From assembly GCA_012295275.1 (NCBI GenBank), contig CM022665.1:6759976-6823975 (forward strand): a stretch of 64,000 nt of DNA, written 5' to 3'. Source of the DNA: Chrysomallon squamiferum (lineage: Eukaryota > Mollusca > Gastropoda > Neomphalida > Peltospiridae). The translations under genes were made by a program, and so were the position numbers. Shown piece by piece: positions 1 through 9,599 of this stretch (the first letter of the stretch is position 1; each line of letters starts with the position of its first letter). A model generated the notes under the pieces. That model worked only from the letters and a program-made list of their open reading frames with translations, was not told where the DNA came from and ran no database searches.

Positions 1-238
1 ATTGCAGCATTAAACTAAACTGTTATTATTTAAACTCTGATCCATTAAAAAGTATTCTGGAAAATCTCAATATGATTTTTTAATGTTTTTTCTTCCCTGG
101 TAACTAATAATGATTTCAGTTTTCCCATTAAAATCCTGTTTATATCCTTGATGCAGCAACCTATAAAATTTGAATTCTATTTATTTATTTTTTTTGGTTA
201 TGATAAGTGGCATAACCAATGAAAAATTTAATTTACAG

Positions 239-314
239 GATAAAAGAAACTAAATGACATCATTTTGGTGTACAGATGCATGAAAAATGATACCTTTGAG
301 AATGAAGATTCTTT
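239..314 (+). other. Exon-like cassette, E1-type, diverged
   Basis: The acceptor AATTTACAG is followed by 76 bases and the donor GTAAGCACT. The end (AATGAAGATTCTTT then GTAAGCAC) aligns with the end of the E1 cassette at 4615. All three frames contain stops, so only the splice signals and the outline of the exon are kept. Confidence 0.4.
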
Positions 315-1484
315 GTAAGCACTATTTATGTGAATGTTTTGCTTCTTTAAAGTATAATTGTCAAACAATTCCATTCACTATATAAAGCATTCCAGTCTAA
401 AGTATCTAAAACTGAATAATAGGTTTACATAATGCATTGTTGATACACAAACCTGAGAAAAGGAAGGGTATCAAACGAGATTTAAATTATTATTATTTTT
501 AATATTGACAAGCAGACATTTGCCTTCACTAAAGCTTATATTAGACATTGCATACATTAACTACTGCAAAAATGTGTATAGTAAATGTTTTATTGAGTAC
601 TGAAAAAAAGCCTCATATTTGTAACAGTGTAGAGGTAATTGCTTAATCAAATATTTGTTAATGCTTTTAAATGTGGTTGTAAGGGAAGTTATTGAGACAG
701 CTGGAATATCTTAAGATAGAGATAGGTATAAAAGAAAAACAGTTCATTGTATATATGAATATTAACAAATAAAGAGGTGATCTGGTTATGTTAATATTAG
801 AGAAATTGTTAATGTGTTTTTTTGGTCAATTTTCACATTTTTAACATATTCAATTACATTTTCAAATGAATATCTTTAAGTTCCTTATCATTTTGGAGTA
901 ATATATGATGTGTGGTATAAAGTTGAATTTTGTCTTGAATATTAAGTCACAAATGTTTACATTAAAAAAAATCTGGCAGTTTTTTGAAATTAACATTTAA
1001 TAACATAAAGACATAAGAAATGGAAAAACTAGATGCACTACATGACCATGCACGATTTGATGAGACCCTTTTACATGGAGAAACGAGTAACATTTTGGAT
1101 GACACCAGTTGGTTACTGATTTTTAAAAAAAAATTTAGAGACAGTACATAATTGGAAATGAAGGGAAATATCGAGTCACCTTCAATTTGTTTGGTGCACA
1201 TGTTTATATAAAAAGAAATTAACATTTTTTGAGAGCCGACTCTGTAAGCACCATTTTAAACATCTTGACCTGTGTTGTATTTAAATTTTTGATTTCTTAA
1301 ACAGATTCAATAAAATTGTTTAATCCTAGGTTTTAAAACATGTTTTCTCTTTATTGCAAATTGCTCAAGTATTCTCATACATGTCTATCAAATTTATTGA
1401 TCTAGGATGATATATATTTATGACTTTTATTTTTTTGGAATGGTTATGAGACGTGGCATAACGAGTGCAAAATTTAATTTACAG

Positions 1485-1565
1485 GATAAAAGAAACTAAA
1501 TGACATCATTTTGGTGTACAGATCCATGAAAAATGTGATGATACCTTTGAGAATGAAGATTCTTT
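1485..1565 (+). other. Exon-like cassette, E1-type, diverged
   Basis: This is an 81-base near copy of the cassette at 239-314, again between AATTTACAG and GTAAGCACC. It differs by a few substitutions and a 5-base insertion, so the pair arose by a duplication of about 1.25 kb. Stops occur in all frames. Confidence 0.4.
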
Positions 1566-1815
1566 GTAAGCACCATTTATGTGAATGTTTTTTCTTTAAA
1601 ATATAATTTTCAAATAATTATATGATATCTTTGAGCATGGAAATTATAAAAACAGGAATTAATTTCTGTGGTACATGGTTTTTACATCGTTAGTATTCCT
1701 ATGATGGACAAAGTGGAATTTTGTTTAATTAAAAAATGAATCCACATGTATTTCTAACCAAACATCTTATTTTTTGAATAATGGGGAGTACGTAATATGA
1801 AATTTTAATTTACAG

Positions 1816-1901
1816 GAAAGAACATGTTAAAATGTCGTGCATCGTTTTGGTGTTCGGGTCGTGTGAAAACGTACAGAGGACTTCAACAGTATAGAAACTC
1901 T
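1816..1901 (+). other. Exon-like cassette, E1-type, intermediate
   Basis: The acceptor TTTACAG, 86 bases and the donor GTAAGCACT form this cassette. It starts GAAAG and contains TTTTGGTGTTCGGGT, which matches the E1 cassette more closely than the two copies to its left. One frame is open throughout, but it is not the frame that is open in E1, so indels have shifted it. Confidence 0.4.
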
Positions 1902-1986
1902 GTAAGCACTGTTTTATAAACCTTGCATCTTTGTAATGGTAACTGAATAAGTATTATTTATTTTCTTCAAAATTGTACTCCACTTT

Positions 1987-2017
<31 letters not shown>

Positions 2018-2081
2018 TAAAATATTAAATACTCTTTTGAAATAAGTGCAATGTGGGTGGTAATCAATATTTCATTCACAG

Positions 2082-2238
2082 ATTGCATCAGTAGATGTTG
2101 GATGATAGAAATTTTGCAAGTCCTGACATGGAAGATTTTCACCTAACTTAAATTCTCTCAGAAAATGAAATAATTTACTTCCGAAAAGCAGGAAACTGAA
2201 CGTGAAATGTTACAGGGCAAGAGATGGAAGATACTCTA
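2082..2238 (+). other. Exon-like cassette, E4-type, diverged
   Basis: It is preceded by GTGGGTGGTAATC and an ATTCACAG acceptor and is followed by a GTAAGG donor. Internal matches to the E4 cassette include GAAATTTTGCAA, CATGGAAGATTT and AGAGATGGAAGAT. In-frame stops interrupt it. It shows that E1-type and E4-type modules already alternated before the recent amplification. Confidence 0.4.
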
Positions 2239-2908
2239 GTAAGGAAATGGTCATGCATTTTTTAAAGGCTATTATAACCTTCTAAATGAAATGTAATTAG
2301 GTAAATAGATTTTATCTACTTTTTGAAAGACAAGATACAGATAACCTCAATTTGTCCCCTTGTTTAGACATTAGTAGATAATTGGGATAAATGACGTTTT
2401 ATTAACAGTTTTCTGGATGAGACAAATAACTGAATATGATAAAGGAAAAATTCTTTGTGTGAAGACTACTTTAGTTAAATGAACAAGATATCTTAAGAAA
2501 TTTTGTTAGAAATCGCTGGCCAAGAGAAAATTAGGTTAGACAATGTCACTTCAAGAAATGTAAGAAATGTGTGAGACTATCATTTCTTTCTTCCTTTATA
2601 TTTTTCAAAAATATTGTTTCAGTTCTGTAACGTCTCATTACATTCATTCAAATTTCTGTTTGTTGCATTTAAAAAACATTTTACCATTATTATATTGGTA
2701 TGCTCGGATAGGACGCATAATACATTTTTTATTTAGCAGATTGAAAGAAAGATTGAAACGAAATCCAATTCCAGATAGGCGACGGTTGATATAAATTTGA
2801 TAGAGGTTTTAATAGCACTTTCCATTCACCATTTGTTACAAATCCCATCTTATTTTACTGGATTGTGGGTAGGTAGGGACAACACCTAATCCAAAATCAA
2901 ATTTACAG

Positions 2909-4614
2909 GAAAGGAAACGATAACACGTCACACTGGCATCACTTTGGCGTTCGGGTTCTGCAGAAATGTATGGTGAGGCCTTCGAGAATTCATGTTCTCT
3001 GTAAGCACTATTTACTTAAAGAAAAGTCTAAATCTTCCATTTAGTTTTTAATTACATTATTTTTTATAAAGGTAACTGATTAACTGTCACTAATTTTAGT
3101 GCATTCTAAGATTAATGAGTAATGTTTGAAAATGTAGTACTAAATGCTCTTAGAAATATCTTCTTTGGGGGGGTGGGTAATCACCGTTTCATTGACAGAT
3201 TGCGTCGGTGTCATTTAGCTGCACAGTTCCGAGAAAGAAAAGTGGGTCCAAATTAAGGCAGCCAAGAGAAGAATTATTTTCATTAAAGGTTCTCCGAGTT
3301 GCATTGACTTGATCTAGGTACTGCTTTAAAGTTGCACGTAATGCTTTTCCTCTTTTTGCAAGCTACATTTTTTTTCCAGTTTCAATTTTTAGAAGCTTTC
3401 AGACAATTATATAATATGTCAATACTATTTATCAACTTCCAAAATAAATTCATTAGCACTGCCAATTGAGAGGAATTCATTTTTGTTGTACATGTACTTT
3501 GATAACGTGAAGAATAATGGCTTCGGTTTTGGGAGGTGGGCAGTAGTATGTAACCGACTTTCAATTTACAGATCACAAAGAACAAATTATGCAAGAAAAT
3601 GAAGAATTCGTGTCAGCAAATGTTACCTTTTTCATCACCATCACTTAATTGTATGGTAGAATTATTAATTTCTTTTTCCTTCCTTAATTTTTCCAAATAA
3701 TTTTCACTATGTAGCATATTATTTGTGTACTGATTCAGATTTTTGTTTTATTTGAAATATTGGTCTGTCTGGGAGGGGTGGGTAATGAACATTTTATTTA
3801 GCAGGTCGAAAGAAAGTTTCAAACAAAATCCCATTCCAGGTGGGCGATGGATGACAGGAATTTTGCAATTCCAGAGCGGGAAGATTTCATTTTGCAATTC
3901 AAGATGTCGCGAAGTGCGTGGAATGCTTTCGGAATACAAAATAATTTCATTTGGAAAGGGGGAAACAACACAAATCATTTTACAAATCAAGAGATGGAAG
4001 ATAATCTAGTAAGCAAAAAGCTAACGAATTTCTTGAGGCTATTATAAATTAAATGTAAATGCACATGAATAAGAATTGAAGTAAATAGATACCATCTCAG
4101 TTGGAGGCATTAGTTAGGAGATTGTCCAGATAGATAACATGTTTTATTAACAGATTTCTGAATACGAAAGAAATAATGCAATAGAGTAAAGATTCACAGC
4201 GGCTCGTATGTGTCAAGATTGTTTCCTAAAAGCAAAGACGATATGTTAGAATGTGTGCTGCCAGCAAGATACAGAAGTTTTGTGAGAATTCGGTTAGAGA
4301 CCATGTTACTTGAAGAAACACAAGAAATGTGTGAGAGACTAGTTTTGTGTTACTGTTGCTGTCGTTTTGTTTTGTTATTTAAAAAATTTTGTGCTTTTAA
4401 TTGAGACATTTTTTTGTTATTGTTATCTAAATTTTTGAGTGTTAAATGTGATACATTTTTTAGTGACTCGTTTACCTTTTGGTTAAGTGTGTAAAAGTTG
4501 AGCAACTTCTTTATTTAAATAAACTTTCCTTTGACCATATGTAACAAATCCCAACTTATTTTTTCCAATTGCGGGTGGGTTGGGGGAACACATAATCCAA
4601 AATCTAATTTGCAG
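2909..4614 (+). repeat. Array monomer, A-type, left edge of homogenised core
   Basis: This is a 1706-base monomer containing all cassette types in order: E1 2909-3000, E2 3199-3317, the polypyrimidine acceptor of E2b near 3380, E3, E4 3805-4008 and E5. Its E1 differs from the core E1 at several bases, but from about 3000 onward it closely follows the A monomers. The left limit of homogenisation therefore lies inside or just after this E1. The E2b frame has a TAG here (TTC AAT TTT TAG) that the core copies lack. Confidence 0.7.
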
Positions 4615-4706
4615 GAAAGGAAATGCTGACACGTCGCACTGGCATCACTTCGTCGTTCGGGTTCTGCGGAAACCTACGGTGAGGACTTCGAGAATTCATG
4701 TTCTCT
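4615..4706 (+). other. Representative cassette E1 (92 nt)
   Basis: A G-rich stretch (GCGGGTGGGTTGGGGG), a GTAATCC element and AATTTGCAG precede it, and GTAAGCACT follows. One frame, entered at the third codon base and left after one base of the next codon, is open for 30 codons. That frame stays open in every E1 from 2909 to 26318, with changes such as D/N, H/N and V/G. Other E1 starts are 2909, 6369, 8114, 9600, 11353, 13094, 14576, 16331, 18075, 19557, 21313, 23058, 24623 and 26318. In the B copies the donor reads GTTAGC instead of GTAAGC. I do not recognise the peptide. Confidence 0.5.
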
Positions 4707-4903
4707 GTAAGCACTATTTACTTAAAGAAAAGTCTAAATCTTCCATTTAGTTTTTAATTACATTATTTTTATAAAGGTAACTGATTAACTGTCACTAATT
4801 TTAGTGCATTCTAAGATTAATGAGTAATGTTTGAAAATGTAGTACTAAATGCTCTTAGAAATATCTTCTTTGGGGGGGTGGGTAATCACCGTTTCGTTGA
4901 CAG

Positions 4904-5022
4904 ATTGCGTCGGTGTCATTTAGCTGCACAGTTCCGAGAAAGAAAAGTGGGTCCAAATTAAGCCAGCCAAGAGAAGAATTATTTTCATTAAAGGTTCTCC
5001 GAGTTGCATTGACTTGATCTAG
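4904..5022 (+). other. Representative cassette E2 (119 nt)
   Basis: It is preceded by GGGGGGGTGGGTAATC and GTTGACAG and followed by GTACTGC. Joined to E1 in the open E1 frame it meets a TAG after a few codons. In the B monomers (for example 6659-6767) a shorter internal form leaves another frame open for about 35 codons, ending in a TAG exactly at the donor. As a coding exon it is therefore doubtful. Confidence 0.4.
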
Positions 5023-5084
5023 GTACTGCTTTAAAGTTGCACGTAATGCTTTTCCTCTTTTTGCAAGCTACATCTGTTTTCCAG

Positions 5085-5250
5085 TTTCAATTTTGAGAAG
5101 CTTTCAGACAATTATTTAATATGTCAGTGGTATTTATCAACTTCCAAAATAAATTCATTAGCACTGGTAATCGAGAGGAATTCATTTTTGTTGTACATGT
5201 ACTTTGATAACGTGAAGAATAGTGGCTTTGGTTTTGGGAGGTGGGCAGTA
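5085..5250 (+). other. Representative E2b segment with strong 3' splice site
   Basis: A classic polypyrimidine tract ending in CCAG opens this segment. The following frame is open for about 50 codons in the A, B and C types, reading WYLSTSKINS in all of them. A GTAAGT (GTATGT in other copies) lies at its end, but only about 26 bases remain before the E3 acceptor, too short for an intron. E2b and E3 would therefore have to be alternatives or be read through together. Confidence 0.35.
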
Positions 5251-5276
5251 GTAAGTAACCGACTTTAAATTTACAG

Positions 5277-5316
5277 ATCACAAAGAACAAATTATGCAAG
5301 AAAATGAAGAATTCAT
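5277..5316 (+). other. Representative cassette E3 (40 nt)
   Basis: It is preceded by GGGAGGTGGGCAGTAG, a GTAACCGAC branchpoint-like site and TTTACAG, and followed by GTAAGCAAA. Its end (AAGAATTCAT then GTAAGCA) resembles the end of E1 (GAGAATTCATGTTCTCT then GTAAGCA), so the two are probably paralogous modules. Read after E1 it is open (HKEQIMQENEEF) and leaves two bases that pair in phase with E4. It is absent from all C monomers. Confidence 0.45.
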
Positions 5317-5535
5317 GTAAGCAAATGTTACCTTTTTCATCACCATCACTTAATTGTATGGTAGAATTATTAATTTCTTTTTCCTTCCTTTATTTTTCCA
5401 AATAATTTTCACTATGTAGCATATTGTTTGTGTACTGATTCAGATTTTTGTTTTTTGCATAAATTTAATTTAATTTTTTTTTTTTAAATATCGGTATGTC
5501 TGGGAGGGGTGGGTAATGAACATTTTATTTAGCAG

Positions 5536-5739
5536 GTCGAAAGAAAGTTTGAAACGAAATCCCATTCCAGGTGGGCGATGGATGACAGGAATTTTGCAAT
5601 TCCAGAGCGGGAAGATTTCATTTTGCAATTCAAGATGTCGCGAAGTGCGTGGAATGCTTTCGGAATACAAAATAATTTCATTTGGAAAGGGGGAAACAAC
5701 ACAAATCATTTTACAAGTCAAGAGATGGAAGATAATCTA
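5536..5739 (+). other. Representative cassette E4 (204 nt)
   Basis: GGGAGGGGTGGGTAATG and TTTAGCAG precede it, and GTAAGCAAA follows. Two plus-strand frames are open in the A copies, and a minus frame is open too, so openness alone proves little. The frame reading LKRNPIPGG, then CREVRGMLSE and ISFGKGET is the better candidate. It recurs in C, and in B as LKRDPIPGG, CPEVHRMLSE and ISFG after internal indels that restore phase. The alternative frame has stops in B and C. In the better frame the cassette ends in TA, so joining any known cassette gives a stop. Copy 2 (10516-10720) has an indel that swaps the frames. Confidence 0.45.
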
Positions 5740-5884
5740 GTAAGCAAAAAGCTAACGAATTTCTTGAGGCTATTATAAATTAAATGTAAATGCACATGAA
5801 TAAGAATTGAAGTAAATAGATACCATCTCAGTTGGAGGCATTAGTTAGGAGATTGTCCAGATAGATAACATGTTTTATTAACAG

Positions 5885-6061
5885 ATTTCTGAATACGAAA
5901 GAAATAATGCAATAGAGTAAAGATTCACAGCGGCTCGTATGTGTCAAGATTGTTTCCTAAAAGCGAAGACGATATGTTAGAATGTGTGCTGCCAGCAAGA
6001 TATAGAAGTTTTGTGAGAATTCGGTTAGAGACCATGTTACTTGAAGAAACACAAGAAATGT
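5885..6061 (+). other. Representative cassette E5 (about 177 nt)
   Basis: The acceptor is TTTATTAACAG, and the likely donor is GTGAGAGAC after AAGAAATGT. An open frame reading LECVLPAR, RSFVRI and then a glutamate-rich stretch is kept in A, B, C and the diverged copy near 25950. Between A and B a 12-base length difference keeps this frame. In copy 4 type B (near 22720) an insertion breaks it. The first bases of the cassette are not open in this frame, so the true exon may start later. Confidence 0.4.
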
Positions 6062-9000
6062 GTGAGAGACTATCAGTTTTGTGTTAATGTTGCTGTCGTT
6101 TTGTTTTGTTATTTTAAAAATTTTGTTATTGTTTAGATTTTGTGCTTTTAATTGTGATACATTTTTTGTTATTGTTATTTAAATTATTGAGTGTTAAATG
6201 TGATACATTTTTTAGTGAGTCAATTACCTTTTGGTTAAGTGTGTAAAAGTTGAGCAACTTCTTTATTTAAATAAACTTTCATTTCACTATATGTAACAAA
6301 TCCCATCTTGTTTTTGTTTGAATTGCGGGTGGGTTGGGGGAACACGTAATCCAAAATCTAATTTGCAGGAAAGGAAATGCTGACACGTCGCACTGGCGTC
6401 ACTTCGTCGTTCGGGTTCTGCGGAAGTGTACGGTGAGGACTTATAGAATTCAGGTTCTGTGTTAGCACTATTTACCTAAAAGAAAAGTCTAAATCTTCCA
6501 TTTGGTTTTTAATTACATTATTTTTATAAAGGTAACTGATTAACTGTCACTAATTTTAGTGCATTTTAAGATTAATGAGTAATGTTTGAAAATGTAATAC
6601 TAAATGCGTTTAGAAATATCTTCTTTGGGGGGGTGGGTAATCACCGTTTCGTTGACAGATTGCGTCGGTGTCATTTAGCTGCAGAAAGAAAAGTGGTCCA
6701 AATTAAGCCAGCCAAGAGAAGAATTATTTTCATTAAAGGTTCTCCGAGTTGCATTGACTTGATCTAGGTACTGCTTTAAAGTTGCACGTAATGCTTTTCC
6801 TCTTTTTGCAAGCTACATTTTTTTTTCCAGTTTCAATTTTGAGAAGCTTTCAGACAATTATATAATATGTCAATGGTATTTATCAACTTCCAAAATAAAT
6901 TCATTAGCACTGCTAATTGAGAGGAATTCATTTTTGTTGTACATGTACTTTGATAACGTGAAGAATAATGGCTTCAGTTTTGGGAGGTGGGCAGTAGTAT
7001 GTAACCGACTTTCAATTTACAGATCACAAAGAACAAATTATGCAAGAAAATGAAGAATTCATGTAAGCAAATGTTTCCTTTTTCATCACCATCACTTGAT
7101 TGTATGGTACAATTATTAATTTCTTTTTCCATCCTTTATTTTTCCAAATAATTTTCACTATATAGCATATTGTTTGTGTACTGATTCAGATTTTTGTTTG
7201 TTGCACAGTTGAAATTTTGTATTATTTTTTTAAAATATCGGTATGTGTTGTGGGGTGGGTAATAAAATTTTATTCAGCAGGTTGAAAGAAATTTTGAAAC
7301 GAGATCCCATTCCAGGTGGGCAGTTGGATGAGAGGAATTTTTCAATTAAGAGATGTCCCGAAGTGCATAGAATGCTTTCGGAAAGAGACAAAATTTCATT
7401 TGGATAGGGGGAAACTGAACGTGAAATAATTTACAAGTCAAGAGATGGAAGATAATCTAGTAAGCAAAAAGCTCATGAATTTCTTCAAGCTGTTGTCACT
7501 AATGAATTGTAAATTAAATTTAAATTGACCAGTAAGAATTCAGATAAACAGATTTCACTTTCTGTCGGAAATGCAAGATGCAAAGACCATCTCAGTTAGA
7601 TGCATTAGTTAGGAGATTGTCGAGATAGATAACATGTTTTATTAACAGAATACGAAAGAAATAACCCAATAGAGTAAAGATTCAGAGCGGCTCATGTGTG
7701 AAGATCGTTTCCTAAAAGTGAAGACGATGTGTTAGAATGTGTGCTGCCAGCAAGAAACAGAAGTTTTGTGAGAATTCGGTTATTTGAAGAAATGGCAAAA
7801 AAAATGTGTGAGAGACTTATCAGCTTTGTGTTACTGTTGCTGTTGTTTTGTTTTGTTATTTTAAAAATGTTGTTATTACTTAGATTTTGTGCTTTTAATT
7901 GTGCGACCTTTTTTTTATTATTACAAAACTTTTGAGTGTTAAATGTGATCGATTTTTTAGTGAGTCATTTAGCTTTTGGTTAAGTGTGTAAGAGTTGAGC
8001 AACTTCTTTATTTAAATAAACTTTCATTTCGCTATATGTAACAAATCCCAACATGTTTTTAATTAATTGCGGGTGGGTTGGGGGGAACACGTAATCCAAA
8101 ATCTAATTTGCAGGAAAGGAAACGCTAACACGTCGCACTGGAATCACTTCGGCATTCAGGTTCTGCGGAAACCTACGGTGAGGACTTCAAGAATTCGTGT
8201 TCTCTGTAAGCACTGTTTACTTAAAGAAAAGTCTAAATCTTCCATTTAGTTTTTAATTACATTATTTTTATAAAGGTAACTGATTAACTGTCACTAATTT
8301 TAGTGCATTCTAAGGTTAATGAGTAATGTTTGACAATGTAGTACTAAATGCTCTTAGAATATTTTCTTTGGGGGTGGGTAATCACCGTTTCGTTGACAGA
8401 TTGCGTCGGTGTCATTTAGCTGCAGAGTTCCGAGAAAGAAAAGGGGGCACAAATTAAACCAGCCAAGAGAAGAATTGTTTTCATTAAAGGTTCTCCGAGT
8501 TGCATTGGCTTGATCTAGGTACTGCTTTAAAGTTGCACATAATGCTTTGGCTGTTTTTTCGAAGCTACATTTTTTTTCCAGTTTTAATATTGAGAAGCTT
8601 TTAGGTAATTATATAATACTTCAGTGGTATTTATCAACTTCCAAAATAAATTCATTAGCATTGGTAATTGACAGGAATTTATTTTTGTTGTACATGTGTT
8701 TGTTGCATAAATTGAATTTTTTTTTTTTTTTTTTTTTATATAAATATCGGTATGTCTGGGTGGGGTGGGTAATGAACATTTTATTTAGCAGGTTGAAAGG
8801 AAGTTTGAAACGAAATCCCATTCCAGGTAGGCGATGGTTGACAGGAATTTTGCAATTCCAGTGCGGGAAGATTTCATTTTGCAATTCGAGATGTCGCGAA
8901 GTGCGTGGAATGCTTTCGGAAATCGAAATAATTTCATATGGAAAGGGGGAAACTCAACACAAATTATCTTACAAGTCAAGAGATGGAAGATAATTTAGTA

Positions 9001-9599
9001 AGCAAAAAGCTAACGAATTTCTTTTAGGATATTTGTAAATTAAATGTAAATGCATCAGTAAGAATTGAAGTCAATAGAGACCATCTAAGTTGGAGGCATT
9101 AGGAGATTGTCGAGATAGATAACATGTTTTATTAACAGATTTCTGAATAAGAAATAAATCACCCAATATACTAAAGATTCAGCATGGCTCGTATGTGTGA
9201 AGACGATGTGTTAGAATGTGTGCTGCCAGCAAGATATAGAAGTTTTGTGAGAATTCAATTAGAGACCATGTTCCTAGAAGAAACACAAGAATCGTGTGAG
9301 AGACTTATCAGTTTTGTGTTACTGTTGCTGTTGTTTTGTTTTGTTATTTTAAAAATGTTGTTATTGTTTAGATTTTGTGCTTTTAATTCTGAGACCTATT
9401 CTTTATTATTAAAAAAATTTTGAGTGTTAAATGTGATACATTTTTAGTGAGTCATTTACCTTTTGGTTAAGTGTGTAAGAGTTGAGCAACTTCTTTATTT
9501 AAATAAACTTTCCTTTGACCATATGTAACAAATCCCAACATGTTTTTAATTAATTGCGGGTGGGTTGGGGGAACACGTAATCCAAAATCTAATTTGCAG

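Larger units (their letters stand above)
1..2908 (+). repeat. Diverged left flank of the splice-cassette array
   Basis: This stretch has no recognisable gene. It holds old, diverged relatives of the modules that form the array further right. At least four exon-like cassettes are visible, each with a T-rich or ATTTACAG-type acceptor and a GTAAG donor: 239-314, 1485-1565, 1816-1901 and 2082-2238. A fifth, partial one ends at the GTAAGCAC donor near 1242. A degenerate fragment of the E4 cassette lies near 2741-2792, where the LKRNPIP reading frame is still legible before it stops. The first two cassettes carry stops in all frames, so this part is not coding as it stands. The copies are too different from each other to be recent, unlike those after about 2950. 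A poly-A/(AT)n tract lies at 1986-2019. Confidence 0.6.
4615..9599 (+). repeat. Higher-order repeat unit, copy 1 (monomers A-B-C)
   Basis: This 4985-base unit is made of monomer A (4615-6368, 1754 bases), B (6369-8113, 1745) and C (8114-9599, 1486). Each monomer starts at the E1 cassette after AATTTGCAG. C lacks the segment that carries the E3 cassette. The three types differ visibly from one another, while the same type in the next units differs only by scattered substitutions and homopolymer length. A private feature here is a long T run near 8717-8738. Confidence 0.85.

Noticed and set aside
5578-5739. E4 frame reading MDDRNFAIPERED in type A as the true protein
   Set aside because: Types B and C have stops in this frame, and copy 2 is shifted. 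The LKRNPIPGG frame is better kept, so I prefer it, without claiming it is translated.
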